Source of the DNA: Cyrtodaria siliqua
Lineage: Eukaryota > Mollusca > Bivalvia > Adapedonta > Hiatellidae
Assembly: GCA_037043455.1 (NCBI GenBank)
Contig: JAWPHD010001827.1
Coordinates: 124,001 to 188,000, forward strand
Length of the DNA stretch: 64,000 bases
Reading direction: 5' to 3'
A program made the position numbers and the translations under genes. The stretch's first letter is position 1; each line of letters begins with the position of its first letter. A model generated the notes under the pieces. That model did no database searches. It saw nothing but the letters and a program-made list of their open reading frames with translations, and was not told the DNA's origin. Shown piece by piece: positions 34,225 through 45,859 of the stretch.

Positions 34225-36176
34225 AATGTCTGCTTCTGTAATCGCCCCTATTCTTACGAAAAAAGTATACTCATTAATATCTATCCACAATTATTCAGAA
34301 GAGCAAAAGTAATCGCAGTACACAAAACGGCTAAAAATGACAAAGCCAATTACAGGCCAATATCAATACTTCCTATTATTTCCTTGATTTTTGAACGTCA
34401 TGTACAACATGACGTTAAATATTAATACATTTGAGACGACATCTTGAAGAAAATAAGTTGTTTTATTCACGACAATCTGGTTTCAGGGCAAACCATTCTT
34501 GTCAATTGAATGTTGTTTAACGGCTCATCAACACAGTATTTGTTATTTAGAGCCGCCACAGAGAGAGGGGAAGGATACATAGGAACCGTGCCCTACTCTT
34601 ATTATCGAATAGATTCCTATGGTTCTTTAACTTGCTCGGAGGATAGACCGCTACACGGGACCGCCCGGTTTACGTCCGCATCCGACGGACGAGGCTAAGG
34701 GAAAGTGTCTTGCTCAAGAACACACCGACGAAACTCAATGGCATCACGGAGGATTGAACCCGGGGGTCTCCGGTTACAAATCCGCCGCGCTACCGACTGC
34801 GCCACGCCAGCCCTCAACTGCCCTTATAAAAATATTATAAAAAAATGTTAGATGACTGGATTGCAGCCATAGACTAAAATGAAATTGTCGGTGCTATATT
34901 TCTTGATCTATCAACGGCATTTGATTTAGTTGATCATACTGTATTGCTCCAAAAGTTGGAAATGTACAAACTAGATAGTTCTGCAGTTTCCTGGTTTTCA
35001 TCATATCTACATAACAGAAATCAGCAAATCAAGTTTCTGGTATAACTTCAGAATCTTCACCCATTTTATCGGGTGTACCGCAAGGATCTGTATTAGGCCT
35101 CTTATTATTTTTAATCTACATCAATGACTTGCCGTTATCTATTGAAAATACAGTCACGGATATTTTTTCAGAAGATACAACGCTTTTAACTTCAAATTCA
35201 TCTCTTGCCAGCGCTGTAAATTCTCTCAATAATGACCTTATTAACGACAACGCCTGGTGCGATACAAATCACATGCCAATTCAGCAAAAACAAAAATAAT
35301 GTATCTCTCTTCTAAGAACAAAATAAATCGTATTTATGATAATGCTCTTTCGATTCAATTCAAAGATGACACCATTAACTGTAGTTACGAAGAAAAACTA
35401 CTCGGTGTTACAACAGACAACTTGTAATAGCCAAATTGATAACGTTCTTAAACAATGTAATTCATTGTTATATCTGTTATCTCGCATAAAGATCTACCTT
35501 TCTATACATATGCGTAATTATTGTTCAATGCTTATATCTTACCCCATTTAGATTACTGTTGTGTGATATGGGGAAATTGTAATGTTTCTCTGGAAGATAC
35601 AATTGTAAGATTCCAAAAAAGAGCTGCAAGACTTATCTCGAAACTCCATTTGTTGAACTTTTTACCGAACTTCGTTGGATGATGTTTCCCGAAAGAGTTA
35701 AATTCCAAAAAGCAATTGTTAGGTTAAACACACATTTAATGATCAGGCTCCTGCTTCTCTTAAAAATACGTTTACTCTTACTTCAAATGTACATATGCGA
35801 AATTTAAGAGCGTCCTCAAATCTACAGCTATATTCCCCAAGACCGAATAGTGAGTTTTTTTAGAAACCGTTTGCCTATTCAGGCTCTAAAGTGTGGAACT
35901 CACTTCCTCACCATATAAAAAATGCCCAATCTGTTAATCATTTCAAAATATTGTATTGAAAGTGGATTAACCAAACCATATAATAATGACTAAGTCTTGC
36001 AACTCAGTTTGGACATATTTCCGTTACTGTATGCATGGATATACTACAATTCATTTTAAATGTATATCACATATCTTTGTAAATATTGTATAATTGTTGA
36101 GGGCCTCATGGAAGATTGACTAGTTTCAAATGAGTTCTCTCGTTAAATAAAGTCTCTATTATTGTTATTATTATTA

Positions 36177-36219
<43 letters not shown>

Positions 36220-36230
36220 CAGAGTCTTTA
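34225..36230 (+). pseudogene. Decayed LINE (second family) with (TTA)n tail
   Basis: Reverse transcriptase pieces are spread over shifting frames. NYRPISILPIISLIFERHV is near 34350. AIFLDLSTAFDLVDH (motif A) is near 34905. The motif B phrase VPQGSVLG is near 35070, followed by LLLFLIYINDLP. The site expected to be F/Y-A-D-D reads SEDTT near 35165, so the catalytic motif is lost. FQKRAARLI is near 35615. A 3' region 'catggaagattgactagttt' leads to 'aaataaagtctctatta' and a (TTA)n tail to about 36220. A reverse SINE splits the ORF at 34503-34813. The same 3' end occurs at 42440-42755. Confidence 0.85.
34503..34813 (-). mobile_element. SINE inserted in the decayed LINE (reverse orientation)
   Basis: The complement of the SINE at 18683-18990 along its full length: 3' end 'ttgaatgttgtttaacgg' on the left and head 'gcgccacgccagccc' on the right. 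LINE coding sequence resumes after it ('ctgccc'), showing that the SINE came later. Only about 4-5 bp of direct repeat ('tcaa') is recognisable at the junctions. Confidence 0.85.
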
Positions 36231-36695
36231 ATATATTTTTTAATTAAAATGCAATTAAATGAATAAGAATTTAATTCAGAATTTAAAAAATGAATATAAT
36301 GATTTGCTCAAGATAATAAAATGCATATAAAAACACTTGAATCTCAAAAGAGAGATCGACTCCGAAAATGCGTTTTGGAGGCCTTGCTTGGGCAGATCAA
36401 ATATAAGTTGAATAATAGTATTCGTAGTGCGAACAAATGTTAAACCGCTATGTGAAGAACAGCTGCACATGTCGACCTGCACTTGTCGATCTGCCGAGAT
36501 TTGGTCAAATGTAAAAAATGCAGTGTCATAACATCCGCCAGCAAATTCTGGGTGTTGTGTTGTTCTGGGTGTTAATATGATGATGCCAGCACATATGACC
36601 CCGTTGATTCAGAATTTACTCGAATGCAGAAGGATCGGTGGGAACAACACCTTAGCAGAACGTATAGTGCACGTGTAAATGAACTGTCTGCCTCT

Positions 36696-36977
36696 TCACG
36701 CAATTATGCGTGGTCTTCCAATCATTCTCTTACAGGAGCATTTTTTCCCTCTCGTATTAAACCGGCATTGTTTCCCGTGGGCCTCGCAGAGCCCTATATT
36801 TCCATTGTTCGTATCATAGTGGTTGGACGTGCACTCCGCTGTACCGTCACCTCTTTTAACGTAACACAGTCCTTTATGGTTCACATGGGATTTAATTTTC
36901 CCATGTACATTGAGGTATAATAAACAGAGACACACGCACAGCAAAACCACAGTTCTCTCATCTCTAAGTCGTGCCAT
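36696..36977 (-). CDS. Putative secreted cysteine-rich peptide, 93 codons
   Basis: ATG at 36977, stop at 36696. The N-terminus MARLRDER is followed by a strongly hydrophobic stretch (VVLLCVCLCLLYLNV) ending in HG, a good signal peptide of about 26 residues. The mature part is basic and has six cysteines spaced about C-x10-C-x14-C-x6-C-x8-C-x-C, ending KCSCKRM and a short basic tail. That is the size and pattern of secreted defence or toxin-like peptides and small protease inhibitors, but no family is recognised. On the minus strand a 'ttattcattgcag' acceptor-like site lies about 12 bases upstream of the ATG, so a 5' non-coding exon is possible. An upstream in-frame ATG at 37019 would spoil the signal peptide. 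No clear poly(A) signal was seen. It could also be a chance ORF. Confidence 0.4.
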   Translation of the reverse strand: MARLRDERTVVLLCVCLCLLYLNVHGKIKSHVNHKGLCYVKRGDGTAECTSNHYDTNNGNIGLCEAHGKQCRFNTRGKKCSCKRMIGRPRIIA

Positions 36978-37424
36978 TGGTATAGTCACCTGCAATGAAT
37001 AACATAGTTTGTAATGCAATGAATAATATAGATTGTAATACTGGGTCCTTCTTCACATATTATTATTGGGGTCAGTATAAGATTTATAAGAAACGACCTA
37101 GAATAGATGGCAGAAAGTATTCCTTCAGTTATAGAGTAGTGGATATTTGGAACTCTGAGGTCGTAGAATCAAAATATATGAACAGTTCTGATGGATGGAC
37201 CAACCAATAATTAACGCACAACTAAAAGTTACCGGATATAAAGCAGACCTAGAGCAAAAGGCCGATAGTTGCCTACTACCAAAAGAGGATTTGTAATTAT
37301 TGGTAAGTAAAAGTCGGGGGTGTAACAATTTACGTCATGATGACACTCGAGATTGTAAAAAACAAGTATACATTATTTTTCGAATAACGAAGTGTTTTAT
37401 ACTCATGTTGAAGTATGTGTATAA

Positions 37425-37915
37425 AAACAAGAGGCCCACAATAGGCCCAAAAGGGCCTGTAGACGCTCTACTGGCTAAAACGGCTCTTATATCAAGGGTT
37501 GTCGTCATAAAATTCCAATCAGTACTTCTTTTTTCCGAACTTGTCCAATATTCCATTGCTATACCGCGATTTGCACAACTAGACATCATACCGAGATTTC
37601 CTGCCAAATTTCGTAGAAATCCAACAAGCCGTTTAGGAGGAGTAGACAAGAGATTTAATGTAAAAATGAAAAAGGGCCATAACTCCGTCAAGAATCAGCG
37701 AACGGAACAAAAGCGCGATATGCACAACTAAACATTTTGCCGATGCTTCCTGCCAAGTTTCCTCGAAATCCAACAAGCGCCGACAAGAAATTTAAAGTAA
37801 AAATGTCAAGGGCCGTAACTCCATCAAAAATCAACGAATCTGAAAAAAATCGCAATAGGCACAATTAAATAATCATATCAATGCTTCCTGCTAACTTTCG
37901 TCAAATCCATCACGG
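37425..37915 (+). repeat. Dispersed 'caagaggcccacaataggcc' repeat
   Basis: 'aagggcctgtagacgctcta' and 'ctggct' at the start, then 'gatttgcacaactagacatc' and 'aagggccataactccgtcaa' twice. It ends in A-rich sequence at 37920-38010. ORFs on both strands are by-products. Confidence 0.65.
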
Positions 37916-38039
37916 CGTTAAAAAAAAAAAAAATTAAAAAAAAATTAAAAAAAAAAAGAAAGATATTCATAAAAAAAAAATTACAAATATAAAAAAAAAG
38001 TAGAAAAGATAATTGGTATTAAAGGATCAAACAATAATT

Positions 38040-38735
38040 GAAGATGCTAGAGTGTTCACAAGGCAGCAAAGGCAAGGGCCATGCTCCGATGTTTCTGTTT
38101 TTCGAACTCGTCCAAGATTTCATTGCTATTAACAATTTATGCAAGCTTGGTGAAGGTGCTGGAGTGTTCACAAGACAGAAAATGGCATTTTCCAGAAAAA
38201 TAAAGGGCCATAACTCTGGTGTTACTGCATTTTCCAGAAAAATAAAGGGCCATAACTCTGGTGTTACTGATCCGATTTGGTTGGTTTTCGAACTTGTCCA
38301 AACTTTCATACAATCTGTGCAAGTTTGGTAAAGATCAAATAAGACATGAAGGCAGAAAATGGCATTTTTCAGGAAAAAACAAGGGCCATAACTCTGGTGT
38401 TAATAATCTAATTTAGCTGGTTTTCGAACTTGTCCTATCTTTCATTAGTATTAACAATCTGTGCAAGTTTAGTAAAGATCAAATAATACATGAAGGTGCT
38501 ATAGTGTTCACAAGGCAGAAAATGGCATTTTTCAGAATAAACAAGGGCCATAACTCTGGTGTTACTGACCCAATTTAACTGGTTTCGAACTTGTCCAAGC
38601 TTTTATTGGTATTAACAATCTGTGCAAGTTTTGTAAAGATCAAATAATAAACGGATGACGGACGGACGACGGACGACGGACAACTCGCCATCCCATAAGG
38701 TCTGCTGACCTTCGGCCAGTAGAGCCAAAAACGGA
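38040..38735 (+). repeat. Dispersed 'gggccataactctggtgtta' repeat with ~140-bp units
   Basis: Four to five units of 'gggccataactctggtgtta', 'ggttttcgaacttgtcc', 'caatctgtgcaagttt' and 'gtaaagatcaaataa', with a 49-bp perfect duplication at 38187-38274. It ends with 'ggacgacggacgacggac' and 'tgaccttcggccagtagagc', the usual terminus of this family. Confidence 0.7.
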
Positions 38736-38779
38736 AACACAAGTGTGTTAAAGTCGACGTGTTAAAGTAGCATGTCACG

Positions 38780-41440
38780 TTGTTTGTAAGAGGACTAAAA
38801 CAGCAATAATGTAAATTGGAAAGACATATATTTGTATTTATGTATCCATGACCTCAACGTTCTTATTTTGTTTTGTTATCATGACATGATTACATTTTAA
38901 CATATATATACTTCAAGGCCAGTCTGATGTAGTAACTACACAAAATTGAAGGCGTGTCTAGAATGGTAATAAATGTGATCTGTCAGGTCAAACCAGGGTC
39001 AGTTCCCTAGAATGTAAACAAGCCTGTATGAGAAAATAGTGGACCATGAAATTCTGAGATGAATGCATACACACTGTATATTTTGTTCATCAATGATTCT
39101 CTGATCTACCTGCACATAATTCCTGTGAGGTGATAATGCAGTATGGGTAGATATACATTGATTACATGAAAACACAATTTTATAATATTGCATACTTTAT
39201 AGTTTCATGTGTGTTCATAATGTTTGGTCATGAACTATAAGGCAAGCTAATTTACTGTTTATTTAATGTTACAGATATCTACATTAATGTAGAATGTAGA
39301 TATGCAGATATGAGATATTTTATATATAAAATAGATATCTTATATACTTGTAGATATATATATTAATTAAGAAGACATCAAGTATGTCAGATATTGTCAT
39401 TAATAAATGAGACATCTGTAATTCAGATACCTTTTAAACGTTTTGTCTGAATTATTAATGTAGATATCATATATCTTGTCACTCTTGTTCTTCTTTTGAT
39501 TCATACTGGTATTCAATAAAGTTACATGTATCGCATTCTGCTGTTATATCAAGTGTGCATAAAATTACATATTGCCATATTGGATTTCTTTTTTTAAAAG
39601 ATGGCAATATATGTACTAAAATACTACAAAATAATGCGAGGAAATCCAATTCTTGAACACATCAAATGTACACAATCATTTTGAATCAATGTATAAAATG
39701 GCATCTGTTGTATACTGGGGAAGACTGATAAATATGAAATATTATCATAAAGGAGCAATAAACACTGCTGGAATTCTCCCAAGCGTTGATAATTACCTTC
39801 TGTGATCCCTTTGATTAGTTACAGGTCATTATATATGAACTGGCACAATTAGTGATTTATTCCTGGGAGAGTTTAGAGGGTTTAAATAAGAAATAGATTT
39901 ATTGACTGCTTCTTATCATGTGTAAAGTGTTCCATTTTGGAAACCAACTGTGTCAGTGTGAGTGGTCAAGATATCCCGCCAATTTGTATTACACTTGTGG
40001 ATAACTGTTATATGTACAATGGCTAAGGAAACTGTGAAATGCTTTACTTTGAAATTGACTGAATTACAGTTCAATACAATCAAACACTTGTTTCAGCATT
40101 ATAAATGGGATTTTGAAGAATGTTTTCATAGAGATATTTTAATGAAAAAAAACACAGTTTTACTTCTTACTTATAAAAAAAGATAGACTTGGACATTATT
40201 TGAAAGAAAACCTAAAACTTACAGAAATAAATAGATAAAAGAAGTGTGCAGAATTCTTCATAAACCCTGTAACTGGTGAGTACACTGCATGTTTATCTGA
40301 TAAGAAGGTAGTATGGCTCAATGTTGTGCCCTGACATGACCCTTTCTGTTTACATCTCCCCAGTAGCTACTGTTTACATCACATGACCAGGGTCAAAGGT
40401 GAAATTTCAAATTAACTGTCATTTTCCTGTTGAAAATTTTGAAAATTTCGAAAATTTGGAATATAAAATATATAAGTATAGTGATTTGAGGGCAGCTTCA
40501 GAAACAGCATCTAGTTTGAATAGTAGAGGATGAATTCATGCATCACTGAGAACTTTTTTTTTTTAAATATGATGTAGTATTTTCAGGGAAAAAAAGAAAT
40601 ATATGTCCTGAGTGAAGACAGTCTGAGTTCTATTTGAATTTGAATTGATTGACATTTTGTGGGCGGAGCTTTCCCTTTTATACTGGAGCCTGGGGTTTAA
40701 ATATTGTAATCATGGTAGTGCGAGTCCGAATCTGTCTTTCCGGATCTACAGTCGCAACAACAACAACAACAACAACAACACTTCTTCTTGTGTAGTAACT
40801 GCCGTAAATTGTTAGAGTTCAGAAATTCGGGGATCAGCCTGGGCCCTGTTTTATTAAATATCTTACGATAAGTCTCACATTTTAAGATCGTTCACTTTTT
40901 TCACCGAAGCATTCAATGTAAACAATTATGTGTGCATGTAGTACAGAAATATCACCATATATAAGAAAACGAAATGAAATCGCGTTTATTTGAAAAGTGT
41001 CATTAATAGTGAAGAATTTAAGAAATTGATTTACGATCAAAATGGTCGTAGGTTGTTTCATAAAACAGGTGTGTTATGATGTTTGATATATTTGATATAC
41101 TCTCTATAGCCCACATGTGTTAAGCATAACTCACTGACAGTCAGTTTGTATCTTTCATAGCTTGGATTAACATGTATTAAATATTAGAGCACATAGTCAG
41201 TGTCGTTCTTATAGCCCATATATAACAAGGTGTTAACTGCCCTAGCTGGTATTATTTGCAGTATAGTATATAATTGTGGGTTGCCCTGTCACCTCTCACA
41301 TGTTAGATGTGGAATACCAAAACGGCGTTGACAGGTATGATGAGTGGTGAAAGCAACCTCCAGCCAAAAATCTAAAAAATGACAATTTTACTTGCCCAGA
41401 CCAACGATTCTCAATACGCTTATAAATAGCAACATAATAA
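38780..41440. other. Intergenic, no gene seen
   Basis: AT-rich sequence. A (CAA)n microsatellite lies at 40756-40781. 'tattgccatattgga' and 'agatggcaatat' near 39573-39611 form a weak inverted repeat. The 74-codon ORF at 39962-40186 has no recognisable feature. Confidence 0.35.
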
Positions 41441-41484
41441 TACAAATTCTTTGACAGTACATTACATCATCAAAGAATGCGAAT

Positions 41485-41562
41485 GTATCTTCTTTTTCTT
41501 TTTTTTCTTTTTTTTTCATTTTTTTTTATTATTATTATTATTATTATTTTTTTTTTTTTTTC
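41485..41562 (+). repeat. T-rich and (ATT)n low-complexity tract
   Basis: Runs of T broken by C, then eight or so ATT units, then T. It explains the all-phenylalanine/leucine frame here. Confidence 0.8.
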
Positions 41563-41924
41563 TCAGACCTGAGCATCGGCAAACGTATATGCATATATCT
41601 ATCTCGCTTTGTATAATCAGATGGTCAGATTGAATGAGTATTTCTTCGCGTTGCGGCCCTTATATACCTATGAGCGAGGCCCTGTCACCCCTCACATGTT
41701 AGATATGGAATGCCAAAACACCAAACTAGTCGAACAGCATGCTAACATGTCCACATACAACTCAACTGACTATTATCTATATACAAATATAACATAATTG
41801 ATGGGTTCTCTGTGTCTACATAACAATCTCTACATCATAAAAACTGCTATTACAATCTAAGAAAACTCTCCTATAAAGCCTCCACATTCGGTGTCAATGA
41901 GAAAGTGTCGTTCTTACGGATAGC

Positions 41925-42035
41925 GGGAAGAATACAGTACTGGTACTGGGTGGTCTGCCTTTACCACAAACAAAATCGACCGTAATATTTGCCCTAACAT
42001 GCGGTATGCTTAAAATGACGTAAAACACAATTGAA
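41925..42035 (+). mobile_element. SINE tail fragment
   Basis: 'gtactgggtggtctgccttt' and 'accacaaacaaaatcgaccg' then 'aaaatgacgtaaaacacaat' and 'aaacaaacaaac'. The same tail is present at 63110-63240 and partly at 60230-60330. Confidence 0.5.
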
Positions 42036-42044
42036 ACAAACAAA

Positions 42045-42268
42045 CTTCAGTGAGATTGAACCAAGGGGCTTAGAAGCTTCTTCTCACAAAACAATACTAC
42101 TGCTTCTCACAAAACAATACTACTCCATCGCATGTTGCAGTGAGATTGAACCAAGGGTTTACGAGCTTCCCACAAAACAATACTACTCCATCGCATGTTG
42201 CAGTGAGATTGAACCAAGGGCTTACGAGCTTCTCACAAAACAATACTACTCCATCGCATGTTGCAGAG
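42045..42268 (+). repeat. ~63-bp tandem repeat, about 3.5 copies
   Basis: Unit: 'cagtgagattgaaccaaggg', 'cttacgagcttctcacaaa' and 'acaatactactccatcgc', then 'atgttg'. The first copy has a truncated duplicate of 'ttctcacaaaacaatactac'. It adjoins the SINE tail on the left. Confidence 0.75.
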
Positions 42269-42427
42269 CTGTTAGCAGTCAAAGATGAGAACACAGCTTA
42301 TAAACGTATAACTTCATTTACAAACTTCGTAAGGTCCTTGGTCATAGTCAAATTTCACACAATCTTTGCCAAACGTGTTCGAAAGTTGTTCGTAAGGGGT
42401 TATGACACTATCATATTGCAACGCACT

Positions 42428-42494
42428 GCATGTTTAGTGATGAATCATGGAAGACTGACTAGTTCCAAATGATTTCTCCAGTGAAATAAAGTCT

Positions 42495-42530
<36 letters not shown>

Positions 42531-42543
42531 TTATAATTATTAC

Positions 42544-42613
<70 letters not shown>

Positions 42614-42616
42614 ATA

Positions 42617-42690
<74 letters not shown>

Positions 42691-42712
42691 TATTATTATT
42701 ATTATTATTATA

Positions 42713-42750
<38 letters not shown>

Positions 42751-42755
42751 AGTAT
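42428..42755 (+). mobile_element. LINE 3' end with expanded (ATT)n tail
   Basis: 'aatcatggaagactgactag' and 'gaaataaagtctttatta' match the 3' end of the decayed LINE at 34225-36230. After it the tail is an ATT array of about 250 bp with a few ATA and ACT interruptions. The microsatellite clearly grew from the retrotransposon tail. Confidence 0.8.
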
Positions 42756-43162
42756 TGGTACATTATTTTCCCTAGTTACAACTGATAAGCCAGAGCAGCG
42801 TTTAGAGGAAGCTTGTTATTGGGATGCAGGTCCTTGTTTTTGAGGGAAAGAATGCAGTGTATAACTCTGAAAACTGATGGGTTTGGGAACAAAATAGCAA
42901 AACACATAGTACTATATTTCACTGTTAACATCTCGTACATACCCATTTTCTATTTAAATGGATTATATATATGTAAATTAGTAGATTACAATCAGATTAT
43001 ATATTTTCTTAATTTAAATATTATTTGACTAACTGTACTTTTAATTAGCCCTTTTCTTAGTGACAAACATGAAAAAGGACGTCATTATCATAAACAAATA
43101 AATGCTATTTATGTAGGTATAATTCGCAAGTGAAACTATATTCCCTTCGGAGCATATAATTA

Positions 43163-43335
43163 TATAGAGGTTATTTAACTGTTGGGATCGATTATAGGGA
43201 AATCCTTCTCGAGATGATAGACGTGTGGTTCTTCTCACGAACGAGCGTATGCGAGGGATTGAAGAAAAAAACACAAAACACGCCTACCATCAAGTGAAGG
43301 ATTTCCCTATAATCGAACACAGCAGTTAAATAATC
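43163..43335. repeat. Imperfect inverted repeat
   Basis: 'ttatttaactgttgggatcg' with 'attatagggaaatcctt' on the left pairs with 'aaggatttccctataatcga' and 'cagcagttaaataa' on the right, around a ~95-bp interior. It may be a short foldback element. Confidence 0.6.
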
Positions 43336-44019
43336 CATTTATAACACTTTATTGACGTCATAACTCAACGTCGCAGTTAGTTATTTTTGTGTTCGGAGTT
43401 AGTTATTAATATTTAGCGATTATGAATATTCTTTCACTGAGAAATCCCAGTCTTTCACAGATACACATGTAATATAATTTAATAACTTAACTGATAAATA
43501 TGTTATCAAACTTGAAGAATACGCATGCATATACTATACACAATACAGAGAAGTTTAATTTGTACTTGCCTGTGTTCGATGATGCTGCGATAGATCAAGT
43601 AAAACGACAATTACAGTTTAATGCTCCGATTTATCTAGATGAACGGTTATTTAATATATAGCAAGTAAACAACGCATCCGTGCAATGAAGTCACTTGGAT
43701 AGGTACGTTATCATTTATATAAGTAGGGCAGTGACGCACCTTAATTTGATACGTATCATCATGGATATAAATACGAGTATGTTAGGTCTATGGTATTACG
43801 TAAACAGCAGATGCATCAAGTAGATCTCTTAAACCCGGATATAAAAAAAAATACTTCTTTCATAGAAACACGATTCGTCAGAACAGTTCTAGGGTTAGTT
43901 CTAGGAACGTGACTAGCGTGTAAACCAGTTCTGACAGCATAATATAATGCCATACCCGCCAATGAGGGAAAAGAAGACGACGAGAACCGATCTGCGACGA
44001 AGGATGCACGTGTTTTTAG

Positions 44020-44185
44020 GGGCGTAGCTAGACCCAATTGTCATCATAGGCCTGAAGTTTGTTATCAACCATCTACACCCTTACCCACTCGTCGTTCAGA
44101 TTTTTATGCATTTCTGGAAAAAAAGTTGTAGGCACGGGCCTGCAGTGACTATAAACAGCTATGCTACTGCTGGTTAAAGAAACTT
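44020..44185. mobile_element. Probable short TIR element, 'ggggcgtagct' family
   Basis: 'taggggcgtagctagac' at the left and 'agctatgctactgctgg' at the right are weakly inverted. They resemble the termini at 47060-47340. Confidence 0.35.
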
Positions 44186-44186
44186 A

Positions 44187-44714
44187 CCCGCCAAGTAATG
44201 ACAAAATTACACATCAAATCCTGTTCACGGTTTCTTAAAATACCCGAATATGCATAAAATGCGTAAAATGAATTATGAGTTGGTAACTCTTAATTCGACG
44301 CTCCAGTTTTGGGATTTAATACTGTAGCTCAACTCAACCACAAAGTCAGATTCATTCAAGCATATACCCTACACTGCTTTATTCCAATTATACATTTAAT
44401 ATAATATCGTACATGCGCATATTCATGTTCATCATCGACGTGATAATACTATCACAGTAATAAGTATAATAACTTGTGATATAGCCTACAATGTGTAAAG
44501 CAATGTGTTTAGGAGTATGTACTTGTATTTTTAATTCATGTGATTGATATGTCAGACTTAATCATATAACATGTTGTATCGATAAATTATCTAATATATT
44601 CCAAGGGCAGTCTCATCAGGTGATTTGCAAAATATGTTAGTTATATTACCTCGTCGTCAGTAGGTTTAGAAACGGTTTTACATCTGTTGTGAAATGTGCC
44701 TGTTAATGGCGGGA
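44187..44714 (-). mobile_element. TIR element, copy 3 (CCCGCCAA family)
   Basis: A reverse copy of 9288-9620: 'cccgccaagtaatgacaaaa', 'gagttggtaactcttaattc', 'gacgctccagttttggg', 'acctcgtcgtcagtaggttt' and 'gttaatggcggga'. About 300 bp of extra sequence (44340-44640) lies where copy 2 also has extra sequence. Confidence 0.6.
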
Positions 44715-44804
44715 TCGACTTTAATAACGTGCTGTACAATTGATACGTACGATAACTCTAGTAAACGCATGGTCGTGAGGATGCATGTGGGCGAGGGAGG
44801 AGTA

Positions 44805-45858
44805 TAAATGCATCCACTGTTGCTGGTCGAGGTCATTGCTGTGGGTAGTATCAACTGTTGCTGGCCGAGGTCATTGTTGTGGGTAGTAACAACTGATGCT
44901 GGCCGATGTAATTGCTGTGGGTTGTATCAACTGATGCTGGCCGAGGTCATTGTTGTGGGTAGTATCAACTGTTGCTGGCCGAGGTCATTGATGTGGGTAG
45001 TATCAACTGATGCTGGCCGATGTCATTGATGTGGGTAGTATCAACTCTGGCTTTGGTTATTGCTGTGACTGGTATCAACTGTTTTTGCCGGGGTCATTGA
45101 TGTGAGTAGTATCAACAGTTGCTGGTCGAGGTCATTGATGTGGGTTGTATCAACTGTTGCTGGCCGATGTCATTGGTGTGGGTAGTATCAACTGATGCTG
45201 GCCGATGTCATTGATGTGGGTAGTATCAACTGATGCTGGCCGAGGTCATTGATGTGGGTAGTATCAACTGATGCTGGCCGAGGTCATTGTTGTGGGTAGT
45301 ATCAAGTGTTGCTGGTCGATGTCATTGCTGCGGGTAGTATGAACGAGGTCATTGTTGTGGGTAGTATGAACGAGGTCATTGTTGTGGGTAGTATCAACTG
45401 TTGATGGCCGAGGTCATTGCTGTTGGTAGTATGAACGAGGTCATTGTTGTGGGTAGTATGAACGAGGTCATTGTTGTGGGTAGTATGAACGAGGTCATTG
45501 ATGTGGGTTGTATCAACTATTGATGGCCGAGGTCATTGCTGCGGGTAGTATCAACTGTGGCCGAGGTTATTGCTGCAGTATCAACTGTTGATGGCCGAGG
45601 TCATTGCTGCGGGTAGTGTCAACTGTGGCCGAGGTCATTGCTGAGAGCAGTAACAACTATTGCTGGCCAAGGTCATTATTGTGGGTATTATCAATTGTTG
45701 CTGACCGAGGTAATTGCTGTGGGTAGTATCAACTTTTGCTGGTCGAGTTTATTGCTGTGGGTAGTATCAGCTGTTGCTGGCCGAGGTTATTGCTGTTGTT
45801 AGTATCAACTGTTGCTTGTCGAGGTAATTGCTGTGGGTAGTATCAACTCTGGCCTTCC
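44805..45858 (+). repeat. 38-bp minisatellite with a 27-bp short form
   Basis: Unit of 38 bp: 'gctggccgaggtcattgatg' then 'tgggtagtatcaactgat'. Between about 45335 and 45500 a shortened 27-bp unit ('gaacgaggtcattgttgtgg', 'gtagtat') is amplified, lacking the 'tggcc' part. A stray unit occurs at 46293-46322. Confidence 0.85.
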
Positions 45859-45859
45859 A

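Noticed and set aside
42434..42763. Poly-asparagine ORF
   Set aside because: Minus-strand translation of the (ATT)n tail of a LINE copy.
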